Source of the DNA: an uncultured Eubacterium sp.
GTDB taxonomy: Bacteria > Bacillota > Clostridia > Lachnospirales > Lachnospiraceae
Reading direction: 5' to 3'
Assembly (NCBI GenBank): GCA_902475415.1
Contig: CABRZK010000184.1
Coordinates: 1-5,206 of the forward strand
DNA length: 5,206 nt
Under the pieces are notes generated by a model, which saw only the letters and a program-made list of their open reading frames with translations, made no database searches and was not told the DNA's origin. This document shows, in pieces, positions 1 through 5,100 of the stretch. Each line of letters starts with the position of its first letter. Positions within the stretch are counted from its first letter, which is position 1. Position numbers and translations under genes: made by a program.

Positions 1-469
1 CCAGCATGCTCTTTGTCCAGCCATATGGGTTGGTACATGTTCCTTTCGGGCATTCCTCTGTAATCGGGATCATAGCCGGATCTCCGTATACAGTTGCAGA
101 AGAACTGAAGATAATGTTCTTACAGCCATGTTTTCTCATAACATCTGTCAGAACCAGTGTTCCACCGATATTGTTTTCATAATATTCGATTGGTTTTGCA
201 ACCGACTCACCAACTGCTTTTAATCCTGCGAAATGAATAACCGCATCAAATTTGTTCTCATCAAAAATTTTATTCATGGCATCTCTGTCAAGGATATCTG
301 CTTCATAGAATTTCAGTGTTTTTCCTGTAATCTCCTGCACACAATCCAGTGCTTTCTTGCTGGAATTGTACAGATTATCAACTACAGTTACTTCATATCC
401 TGCATTCAAAAGTTCCACACATGTATGGCTGCCGATATAACCAGCGCCTCCTGTTACTAAAATATGCAT
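1..469 (-). CDS. galE: UDP-glucose 4-epimerase GalE, N-terminal 156 codons (3' end outside window)
   Basis: Cytoplasmic NAD-dependent epimerase interconverting UDP-galactose and UDP-glucose, the last Leloir step. Translating the minus strand from the ATG at 469 gives 156 codons before the window edge, of about 330-340 expected. Visible: a Rossmann fold starting MHILVTGGAGYIGSH, with GxxGxxG at residues 7, 10 and 13; an acidic residue ending the second strand (D31) for the NAD ribose; HFAGLKAVGES at 79-89; the catalytic stretch FSSSATVYGD at 121-130 with S124; and NPYGWTK with Y149 and K153, the Ser-Tyr-Lys set of the SDR family at the same numbering as E. coli GalE. The start is supported by AAGGAGG at 478-484, 8 nt upstream. 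It follows galT by 83 bp and is presumably co-transcribed with it. Neither truncation nor frameshift is seen; it is simply cut by the window. Confidence 0.97.
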   Translation of the reverse strand, partial: MHILVTGGAGYIGSHTCVELLNAGYEVTVVDNLYNSSKKALDCVQEITGKTLKFYEADILDRDAMNKIFDENKFDAVIHFAGLKAVGESVAKPIEYYENNIGGTLVLTDVMRKHGCKNIIFSSSATVYGDPAMIPITEECPKGTCTNPYGWTKSML

Positions 470-525
470 TTTTATTTCCTCCTTGATTTATACAAATAAA
501 TTCTGACTTTTAACAGTCCACACAC

Positions 526-546
526 AACATTCATGAACTGAACGTT
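526..546 (-). repeat. Small hairpin in galT-galE spacer
   Basis: AACATTC (526-532) faces GAACGTT (540-546) across a 7-nt loop, 6 nt after the galT stop codon. Read as the gal mRNA (minus strand) the stem is 7 bp with one G-U; on the plus strand that pair is A-C. No T-run follows, so it is not a terminator. It may be a modest mRNA-stability or processing hairpin, or chance. The rest of the 83-bp spacer is AT-rich leader for galE. Confidence 0.3.
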
Positions 547-552
547 ACCATT

Positions 553-2049
553 TTATAAAGTTGCAACAAATCTGTCAAATGCTTTTCTGCCTTCTTCCGT
601 GCATTTGTATACACCTGCATCTTCCAGTACTTTGACAAAGACTTTTCCGATCTCCTGCTGCAGAATTTCTTCTACGTTTTCGTTTGTAAAGTTATACTGA
701 TCACGGAAAGAATCTACCCAGTCCGCATGTTTCTCAATAGTTTCGTTGGAACGGATATCTTGTCCATCCAGAATATACTCTGCCAGCAGATCCATCTCAT
801 TTTTCAGACGTGCCGGTAATACTGCCAGTCCCATAACCTCGATCAGACCGATATTTTCCTTTTTGATATGATGCAGTTCTGCATGCGGATGATATACTCC
901 CAGCGGGCATTCCTCTGTGGTGATATTGTTGCGCAGTGCCAGATCCAGCTCATATTTGCCATCACGCATACGGGCAATCGGTGTGATCGTATTGTGCGGT
1001 TCTCCGTCTGTCTCCGCAAAAATAAATGCTTCTTCATCGGTATAGCCACGCCATGCTTTCAGGATATGATCAGCCAGCTCTACCAGTCTCTCATCATCAT
1101 TGCTGCGGATACGGATGACAGATAACGGCCAGTGAACGATTCCTGCTTCCACATCTTCAAAGCCCGGAATTGTGATTGTTTTCTCAAACTCAGCTTTTTC
1201 CATAGCAAAAGTATAATGTCCGCCCTGGAAATGATCATGGCTTAAGATAGAACCGCCAACAATTGGCAGATCCGCATTGGATCCCAGAAAATAATGTGGG
1301 AACTGTTTTACAAAATCAAACAGTTTCCGGAAGGTCGCACGCTCGATCTTCATCGGTGTATGCTCGCCATTAAATACAATACAGTGCTCATTGTAATATA
1401 CATACGGTGAATACTGGAATCCCCAGTTTCCGCCATTGATAGTTATCGGAATGATACGATGATTCTGACGGGCCGGGTGATTTAAGCGTCCTGCGTAGCC
1501 TTCATTTTCCACACAAAGCTGGCACTTCGGATAAGCCGACTGTTTTGCAAGTTTTGCAGCTGCGATTGCCTTCGGATCTTTCTCCGGTTTGCTTAAGTTG
1601 ATGGTGATATCGATCTCGCCATACTCAGACGGAACTTTCCAGCGACGGTCCCGCGCAATACGATCTTTGCGGATATAGTTCGTAGCCACGCTGAACTTGT
1701 AATAATCATCAGTTGCTTTCTTCGGACTTTCTGCATAATCCTCACGGAATTTTGCAATCACCTGTGCCGGACGCGGTGTCAGACAGTTCATCAGTTTTGT
1801 ATCAAACAAATCTCTGGAAACAATGCCTCCATCTTCTAATACACCACTTTCCAGTGCCTCATCCAGCAAATGATTTAATGTATCTGCCAGATCAATCTCT
1901 GTACCGACCTCTTCTGCTGTCGGTGCCTCATAATCGTCTTTTTTCATTACCTCAAGAATCTGGTTGGTACTGTAAATCCGCTCCTCCTCCGGGATCAGAC
2001 CGGATTCCAATCCATACTGCACCAGTCTTGCCACATATAAATCAGACAT
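553..2049 (-). CDS. galT: UDP-glucose--hexose-1-phosphate uridylyltransferase, type 2 (GalT)
   Basis: Transfers UMP from UDP-glucose to galactose-1-phosphate, giving UDP-galactose and glucose-1-phosphate; cytoplasmic Leloir enzyme. The 498 residues match the long type 2 GalT family of Firmicutes (about 490-500 aa) rather than the roughly 350-aa E. coli type. Visible: an alpha-helical N-terminal part; a KCQLC pair (C176, C179), followed by GRLNHPARQNHRIIP; NWGFQYSPYVYYNEHCIVF at about 208-226; and the active-site run SHDHFQGGH at 270-278, where the HxHxQ pattern (H271, H273, Q275) parallels E. coli HPHGQ, making H273 the probable uridylylated histidine. A second His-rich segment YHPHAELHH lies at 386-394. 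The start is backed by GAGGAGG at 2060-2066, 10 nt upstream. Its leader consists of repeat copy c1, which ends at this ribosome binding site. The family call is very secure; residue roles come from family analogy. Confidence 0.97.
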   Translation of the reverse strand: MSDLYVARLVQYGLESGLIPEEERIYSTNQILEVMKKDDYEAPTAEEVGTEIDLADTLNHLLDEALESGVLEDGGIVSRDLFDTKLMNCLTPRPAQVIAKFREDYAESPKKATDDYYKFSVATNYIRKDRIARDRRWKVPSEYGEIDITINLSKPEKDPKAIAAAKLAKQSAYPKCQLCVENEGYAGRLNHPARQNHRIIPITINGGNWGFQYSPYVYYNEHCIVFNGEHTPMKIERATFRKLFDFVKQFPHYFLGSNADLPIVGGSILSHDHFQGGHYTFAMEKAEFEKTITIPGFEDVEAGIVHWPLSVIRIRSNDDERLVELADHILKAWRGYTDEEAFIFAETDGEPHNTITPIARMRDGKYELDLALRNNITTEECPLGVYHPHAELHHIKKENIGLIEVMGLAVLPARLKNEMDLLAEYILDGQDIRSNETIEKHADWVDSFRDQYNFTNENVEEILQQEIGKVFVKVLEDAGVYKCTEEGRKAFDRFVATL

Positions 2050-2066
2050 TTCGTATATTCCTCCTC

Positions 2067-2197
2067 ATCAAATCGAACACAGGTGAGATTTGGTGCGTGA
2101 TTCTGGTCAGCGTAAGCTGACATATTCTTCTCAGAATCACTGCACATTCTCGCGAAGCGTTTGTCTCAGTCAGAGCTTAATCTCTGACTGAGACAAA
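2067..2197 (+). repeat. Structured interspersed repeat, copy c1, in the galK-galT spacer
   Basis: Noncoding element with five stems in plus-strand order. P1: CAAATC 2069-2074 with GATTTG 2087-2092. P2: GTGATTCTG 2097-2105 with CAGAATCAC 2132-2140. Nested in P2 is P3: GTCAGC 2106-2111, loop GTAA, GCTGAC 2116-2121. P4: TTC 2147-2149, loop TCGC, GAA 2154-2156. P5: a perfect 16-bp stem 2160-2175 with 2182-2197 and a 6-nt loop. The same element recurs inverted at 4598-4712 with about 75 percent identity by eye and compensatory changes in all five stems. It runs from the galT ribosome binding site back towards galK, so it is part of the galKT message. No T-run follows P5 on either strand, so it is not a standard terminator. 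I do not recognise it as a named RNA family. The strand given is the orientation in which P1 comes first; the transcribed sense is probably minus. Confidence 0.82.
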
Positions 2198-2220
2198 AAT
2201 GACTTCTGTCTGCACTTATC

Positions 2221-2281
2221 GCAGTTCAAAATCAGGGCTTTCGTCAATTTTTCAGATCTCATATCCATGATTTTGAACCGC
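2221..2281 (-). repeat. Long-loop inverted repeat just downstream of galK
   Basis: GCAGTTCAAAATCA (2221-2234) faces TGATTTTGAACCGC (2268-2281) around a 33-nt loop, 20 bp past the galK stop. Thirteen of 14 positions are Watson-Crick. The remaining one (2223/2279) is U-G in the gal mRNA and A-C in the opposite strand. With c1 it leaves almost none of the 252-bp galK-galT spacer unstructured. It could be a processing or mRNA-stabilising stem, or a diverged end of the same element: TTTCGTC at 2239-2245 is followed at similar spacing by sequence faintly like arm B. Confidence 0.6.
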
Positions 2282-2301
2282 TGTATTACTACTTCTGCTT
2301 A

Positions 2302-3471
2302 TTACTCCAGTACTCTTCCGCCGTCACCGATCTCTACCACATAGAAATCTGCTGCATAACCGATTTTTTCCAGATATGCTTTTCCGACGTTTTCGATAAA
2401 TTTATCTACACAGTCTGTTTTTACAATACTTACGGTACATCCACCGAAACCTGCGCCTGTCATACGGGAACCGATTACGCCTTCCTGCTCCCATGCGTTT
2501 TCAACCAGTGTATCCAGCTCGATACCGGTTACTTCATAATCATCACGCAGGGATACATGAGAAGCATTCATCAGTTTTCCGAACTCATCCAGATTGCCGG
2601 CTTTTAATGCCTCAACTGCTTTTAATGTACGCTGATTCTCGTAAACAGCATGTTTTGCACGACGCTGACGAACCTCGCTCTTAATGAGATCTCTGTTTGC
2701 CTCAAACTCTTCCTCAGAAAGTTCACCAAGAGATTTGATATCCAGTTTTGTCTGGAGCTCTGCAAGTGCTTCCTCGCACTCTGCACGACGCTCATTGTAC
2801 TTGGAATCCCCGAGACCACGTTTTTTGTTACTGCATGCGATTACAATTTTCTCATCTGCCAGCTTAATCGGTGCATATGTATAAGAAAGATCGCTTGTAT
2901 CCAGGAAAATAGCCTGGTCTTTTTTACCCATTGCGATGGCAAACTGATCCATGATACCACAGTTGACGCCATTGAAATTATTCTCAGAATACTGTCCGAA
3001 CAGTGCGATATCAATCATGGAAATGTCATCATATCCAAAGAGATCACGCAGGGCCACACCGGTTACAACTTCTACGGAAGCAGAAGAAGAAAGTCCGGAA
3101 CCATTCGGAATATTTCCGAATAAGAGCATATCAAAACCGTAATCTACCGGATAGCCTTTCTCAATAAATGCCCATACAACACCAAGTGGATAGTTTGTCC
3201 AGTCTAAAGCCTTGTCATATTTCAAATTATCAAGGCTCGCCTCAATAACACCAAGGCTTTCAAAGTTGGTTGAATAAAAACGGAACTTACGATCTTCACG
3301 TTTTCTTACAATTGCATAGGTACCAATTGTAAGTGCACACGGGAATACATGACCTCCGTTATAATCTGTATGTTCACCAATCAGATTCACTCTTCCAGGA
3401 GCAAAATAACTGCGAATATCACCTTCGCTGCCAAATTTTTCTTTGAACTCTTTTAATAACTGCTCTTTCAT
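2302..3471 (-). CDS. galK: Galactokinase GalK
   Basis: ATP-dependent phosphorylation of alpha-D-galactose to galactose-1-phosphate, the entry step of the Leloir pathway; cytoplasmic GHMP-superfamily kinase. All family signatures are present, numbered from the ATG at 3471 (389 aa, usual length 380-395). The galactokinase signature is PGRVNLIGEHTDYNGG at 25-40, with R27 and the sugar-contacting GEHTD. The GHMP ATP-binding loop is PNGSGLSSSAS at 122-132. GIMDQF at 172-177 carries the probable catalytic base D175. The C-terminal GHMP motif GAGFGGC is at 339-345. The reading frame also has a TTG one codon earlier (3474), but GGAGG at 3478-3482 is 6 nt from the ATG and only 3 nt from the TTG, so the ATG is preferred. 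It is the first gene of the operon, divergent from the AraC-type regulator, and is followed by an unusually long structured 252-bp spacer before galT. Confidence 0.97.
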   Translation of the reverse strand: MKEQLLKEFKEKFGSEGDIRSYFAPGRVNLIGEHTDYNGGHVFPCALTIGTYAIVRKREDRKFRFYSTNFESLGVIEASLDNLKYDKALDWTNYPLGVVWAFIEKGYPVDYGFDMLLFGNIPNGSGLSSSASVEVVTGVALRDLFGYDDISMIDIALFGQYSENNFNGVNCGIMDQFAIAMGKKDQAIFLDTSDLSYTYAPIKLADEKIVIACSNKKRGLGDSKYNERRAECEEALAELQTKLDIKSLGELSEEEFEANRDLIKSEVRQRRAKHAVYENQRTLKAVEALKAGNLDEFGKLMNASHVSLRDDYEVTGIELDTLVENAWEQEGVIGSRMTGAGFGGCTVSIVKTDCVDKFIENVGKAYLEKIGYAADFYVVEIGDGGRVLE

Positions 3472-3477
3472 CAAACC

Positions 3478-3482
3478 CCTCC
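3478..3482 (-). promoter_or_regulatory. galK ribosome binding site that decides the start
   Basis: Minus-strand GGAGG (within TGGAGGGG, 3476-3483) lies 6 nt before the ATG at 3471 and 3 nt before an in-frame TTG at 3474. A normal spacer is 5-9 nt, so the ATG is the likely initiator. Confidence 0.75.
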
Positions 3483-3552
3483 ATCTTTATGATTTATTTT
3501 TCTGTTGACCTGCCAGAGCATCCATCATTCCTGTTTCGCCCTGATTAACTCC

Positions 3553-3581
3553 ATTGTACTTATTTTCCTCTGAAATTCCTA
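3553..3581 (-). promoter_or_regulatory. Candidate gal operon promoter
   Basis: Minus-strand TACAAT (plus 3553-3558) matches five of six bases of the -10 consensus. At 17-bp spacing the -35 position is TAGGAA (3576-3581), a poor match to TTGACA, as expected if an activator is needed. Transcription would start near 3546 and give a leader of about 75 nt before galK. I saw no convincing catabolite-response (cre) sequence. Confidence 0.4.
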
Positions 3582-3590
3582 TATGGAAAT
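3574..3590. promoter_or_regulatory. Candidate operator in the divergent promoter region
   Basis: TTCC and GGAA face each other around TATAT (3576-3588), and GAAAT recurs directly at 3572 and 3586, 14 bp apart. The site overlaps the -35 position of the proposed gal promoter and lies between the two divergent genes, where an AraC-family activator would bind. AraC-type sites are usually direct repeats and poorly conserved, so this is a suggestion from position and symmetry only. Confidence 0.3.
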
Positions 3591-3612
3591 GTGTGCAAAA
3601 TATGTAATAATG

Positions 3613-3639
3613 TTGTTTTTTCATACACTTTATGATAAT
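3613..3639 (+). promoter_or_regulatory. Candidate promoter of the AraC-family regulator
   Basis: The -10 region reads TATGATAAT (3631-3639), containing two overlapping five-of-six matches to TATAAT. The best -35 is TTGTTT (3613-3618), with a short 15-bp spacer to GATAAT. The gene's start follows about 27 bp later with GGAGGG at 3653-3658. Confidence 0.4.
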
Positions 3640-3665
3640 CTGATTTTATTACGGAGGGCAAAAAA

Positions 3666-4502
3666 ATGAGTGATTTTTACAAGGATTCCTACAAAATACG
3701 CAAATATGAACTTTTTTCCCTGTCGGTTTGCAATGTGGGGCATCAAAAATGTGACCCAAATCACCACTGGGGACCAGGTACCAAAGACCATTACCTGATT
3801 CACCATATTCTGACCGGGAAAGGCTACTATCACTGTAACGGTAAACTCTATACCTTAAAAGCCGGAGACTCCTTTCTGATTTATCCAAATCATGAAGTCT
3901 GGTATTATGCCGACAAAGAAGACCCCTGGGAATATTCCTGGATCGGATTTACCGGAAACGATGCTCCATCCATCCTGAAAGCCACCCGTTTCACTCCTTC
4001 ATTTCCTGTGACATACAACAATATCCACAGTGGTGAAATCGGTCAGCGTATGAATCAGATTTACAATGCAAGGGGAAATGATTTTATCAATTCTGTAGAA
4101 ATGGCCGGATATCTGTACATGCTTCTTGCTATTTATATGCGGGAAGCAGAAAAAAAGAACAAATTAAGCCGAAAAGAAAGTTATGTTATCAAATGTATCG
4201 AATATATATCAGCAAACTACGGTTCTCCAATTACCGTAAATGATATGGCATCTTATGTGGGATTAAGCCGCAGTTATCTGTGCCGGGCTTTTCAGGCGGT
4301 CCTGAATCAGTCACCGAAAGAATACCTGAGCGAGTACCGCATCAAGCAGGCCTGCTATCTGCTGACACATAACGAAATGTCCATGATCGACATTGCCGAA
4401 TCAGTCGGCTTCGAAAACAGCCTGTATTTCTCCAAAGTATTTCACAAACAAATGGGGGTTCCTCCCACCGAATATGCCCGGCAGCACAAAATTTCTGTTT
4501 AA
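3666..4502 (+). CDS. AraC-family transcriptional regulator, MsmR/RafR-like
   Basis: DNA-binding regulator of 278 aa, the usual length for the two-domain AraC type. Residues about 20-110 form a cupin-like sugar-sensing domain with the characteristic run HHILTGKGYYHCNGK (46-60), LKAGDSFLIYPNHEVWYYA (64-82) and DPWEYSWIGFTG (86-97). Residues about 172-272 are the AraC/XylS DNA-binding domain: first helix-turn-helix ITVNDMASYVGLSRSYLCRA (189-208), second MSMIDIAESVGFENSLYFSK (238-257), ending in the family signature FHKQMGVPPTEYAR (259-272). No signal peptide or membrane segment is seen. The start has GGAGG at 3653-3657, 8 nt upstream. Head-to-head placement with galK suggests it activates the gal operon in response to galactose or a galactoside; the ligand is inference. 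Its stop codon (4500-4502) is followed immediately by repeat arm A, with no terminator of its own. Confidence 0.93.
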   Translation: MSDFYKDSYKIRKYELFSLSVCNVGHQKCDPNHHWGPGTKDHYLIHHILTGKGYYHCNGKLYTLKAGDSFLIYPNHEVWYYADKEDPWEYSWIGFTGNDAPSILKATRFTPSFPVTYNNIHSGEIGQRMNQIYNARGNDFINSVEMAGYLYMLLAIYMREAEKKNKLSRKESYVIKCIEYISANYGSPITVNDMASYVGLSRSYLCRAFQAVLNQSPKEYLSEYRIKQACYLLTHNEMSMIDIAESVGFENSLYFSKVFHKQMGVPPTEYARQHKISV

Positions 4503-4596
4503 GCAAGTTTGGTGGCTAAACGGGAGGTTGTGAATACGAAAACGGAGGATCTTTCCTCAAACGCTAGACGTTCACTACCCTCACTTCGCAAGGTTT
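4503..4596 (+). repeat. Inverted-repeat arm A
   Basis: One of two facing copies of a roughly 95-bp repeat. Three conserved blocks match arm B read on the other strand: block I 4503-4516 (GCAAGTTTGGTGGC, 13 of 14), block II 4536-4558 (begins ACGAAAACGGAG, ends TTTCCTC, 21 of 23) and block III 4584-4596 (CTTCGCAAGGTTT, 12 of 13). Spacers between blocks are 19 and 25 nt here against 20 and 26 nt in arm B. Block II holds its own hairpin, GAGGA 4545-4549 with TCCTC 4554-4558. The arm starts at the base after the regulator's stop codon. Confidence 0.75.
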
Positions 4597-4597
4597 C

Positions 4598-4712
4598 ATC
4601 TCAGCCTTAGGGCTGAGATAAACGCTCCGCGAGGATGCGCAGCGATTTCATAAAGAAAAATGACAGTTTACACTGTCTGGAATCGCGCGCCAAGTCTCAC
4701 AAGTTCGACTTG
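4598..4712 (-). repeat. Structured interspersed repeat, copy c2
   Basis: Inverted copy of the galK-galT spacer element. Stems in plus coordinates: P5 ATCTCAGCC 4598-4606 with GGCTGAGAT 4611-4619; P4 TCC 4626-4628, loop GCGA, GGA 4633-4635; P2 4642-4650 with 4678-4686 (9 bp, one U-G at 4648/4680); P3 GACAGT 4662-4667, loop TTAC, ACTGTC 4672-4677; P1 CAAGTC 4691-4696 with GACTTG 4707-4712. Against c1, eight base pairs are changed on both sides so that pairing is kept. The P1-P2 spacing is 4 nt in both copies, and loops of P3 and P4 are identical. The P5 stem is shorter than in c1 (9 bp against 16). It sits between arms A and B. Confidence 0.82.
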
Positions 4713-4765
4713 AATGCAGCTCACTCCCGCTCTCCTATAGAAGCTGGTCGGCTCTCGCTCGCGCA
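4713..4765. other. Spacer between c2 and arm B, no feature assigned
   Basis: GC-rich 53-bp stretch holding GCTCTCGCTCGCGC. On the minus strand GCGGGAGTGAGCTGC (about 4717-4731) faintly resembles the c2 sequence GCGAGGATGCGCAGC, so it may be a decayed partial copy belonging to arm B. I see no gene or clean hairpin. Confidence 0.3.
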
Positions 4766-4861
4766 AAACCTTGTGAAGATCGGTCGTTCACTTAATCACT
4801 TGTCGAGGAAAAATTCTCCGTTTTCGTCATTTCAGTTACCGACTGATGCCACAAAACTTGC
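4766..4861 (-). repeat. Inverted-repeat arm B
   Basis: Facing partner of arm A: block III 4766-4778, block II 4805-4827, block I 4848-4861. Internal stems are GAGGA 4805-4809 with TTCTC 4814-4818 (one G-U on the plus strand, loop AAAA) and TCAGT 4832-4836 with ACTGA 4842-4846. Together the arms make 4503-4861 a 359-bp imperfect inverted repeat that could also fold as one long stem. I could not identify target-site duplications at its ends. Confidence 0.75.
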
Positions 4862-4862
4862 C

Positions 4863-4877
4863 TGGCACACTGTGCCA
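4863..4877 (+). repeat. Tight GC-rich hairpin between arm B and c3
   Basis: TGGCACA and TGTGCCA meet around a single C (4870), folding realistically as a 6-bp stem with a 3-nt loop. The right half plus the next bases (ACACTGTGCC then ACGCG) recurs on the minus strand at 5062-5078, which links c3 with the hairpin at 5061-5100. Confidence 0.55.
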
Positions 4878-4947
4878 CGCGAGTATTTACACAGTAAAAA
4901 AATTACTGTTACGATTCGCGCATACCCAAGCAAATCAAAAGATTTGC
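4878..4947 (-). repeat. Diverged third copy (c3) of the structured repeat, P1-P3 only
   Basis: Read on the minus strand it has the c1/c2 order: P1 GCAAATC, loop TTTT, GATTTGC (plus 4930-4936 with 4941-4947), then CTTGG and GCGCGAATC opening P2 (plus 4878-4883 with 4915-4920, one G-U at 4883/4915), then P3 ACAGTAA, loop TTTTT, TTACTGT (plus 4891-4897 with 4903-4909). The P1 stem CAAATC/GATTTG is the same as in c1, although its loop differs. The P4 and P5 parts are missing and replaced by the hairpin at 4863-4877. Confidence 0.5.
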
Positions 4948-4962
4948 AGCATTACAAATGCT
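4948..4962 (+). repeat. Small hairpin beside c3
   Basis: AGCATT (4948-4953) pairs with AATGCT (4957-4962) around ACA, directly abutting the c3 P1 stem so the two could stack in RNA. Confidence 0.45.
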
Positions 4963-4983
4963 CACAAGTAATAAACATACAAG

Positions 4984-5046
4984 AAAAGATGAAAAGTCTT
5001 ATCATGAGGAAGTGAGGATCCTCCAATCAGACGATTCATCTTTTTT
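4984..5046 (+). terminator. Long T-tailed hairpin, likely rho-independent terminator (possibly bidirectional)
   Basis: AAAAGATGAA 4984-4993 pairs with TTCATCTTTT 5035-5044, continued after a 2x2 internal loop by GTCT 4996-4999 with AGAC 5029-5032, and inside by GAGGA 5006-5010 with TCCTC 5019-5023. Six T residues (5041-5046) end the plus-strand stem. The A-rich left side gives a T-rich tail on the minus strand too. It is longer and weaker at its base than a typical terminator. It would end transcripts of the regulator and its repeat-rich 3' region. Confidence 0.55.
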
Positions 5047-5060
5047 GTTATGTATATTTT

Positions 5061-5100
5061 GCGCGTGCGGCACAGTGTTCGTAAACATTCAGGCACGCGT
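5061..5100 (+). repeat. Hairpin-in-stem of the same architecture (c4)
   Basis: Outer stem CGCGTGC 5062-5068 with GCACGCG 5093-5099; inner 6-bp stem 5074-5079 with 5084-5089 (loop CGTA, one G-U at 5075/5088 on the plus strand). The design is the P2/P3 design of c1-c3 with little sequence identity, but it shares the CACTGTGCC plus CACGCG motif with the c3 neighbourhood on the opposite strand. Confidence 0.5.

Larger units (their letters stand above)
4503..5046 (+). ncRNA. Candidate structured 3' region or noncoding RNA downstream of the regulator
   Basis: A 544-bp stretch without a credible gene but dense in stems: arm A hairpin, the inverted c2 element, arm B hairpins, a GGCAC/GTGCC stem, the c3 element, an AGCATT/AATGCT stem and finally a T-tailed hairpin at 4984-5046. 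No T-run terminator occurs earlier on the plus strand, so transcription from the regulator could read through all of it. It could equally be a nest of short mobile repeats with no RNA function. I see no match to a named large noncoding RNA, tRNA, rRNA or riboswitch. Confidence 0.35.

Noticed and set aside
2160..2197. Perfect 16-bp stem as a terminator between galK and galT
   Set aside because: Neither strand has a T-run after the stem; it is instead P5 of the repeat, with a shorter counterpart in c2.
3472..3474. TTG as galK start
   Set aside because: Only 3 nt from GGAGG, while the next codon is ATG at a normal 6-nt distance.
3475..3665. Catabolite-response (cre) site upstream of galK
   Set aside because: No sequence close to TGWAANCGNTNWCA; the nearest (about 3531-3544) matches too few positions.
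3630..3888. Two minus-strand open frames overlapping the regulator start
   Set aside because: Shadows of the well-supported AraC-family gene and its promoter region; no ribosome binding site or domain.
4635..5015. Open frame of 126 codons on the plus strand after the regulator
   Set aside because: It begins at ATG immediately after GAGG with no spacer, shows no recognisable domain and crosses c2, arm B, c3 and several stems whose compensatory changes ignore codon positions. Most likely chance; similar 'proteins' could be predicted from other copies of the repeat.
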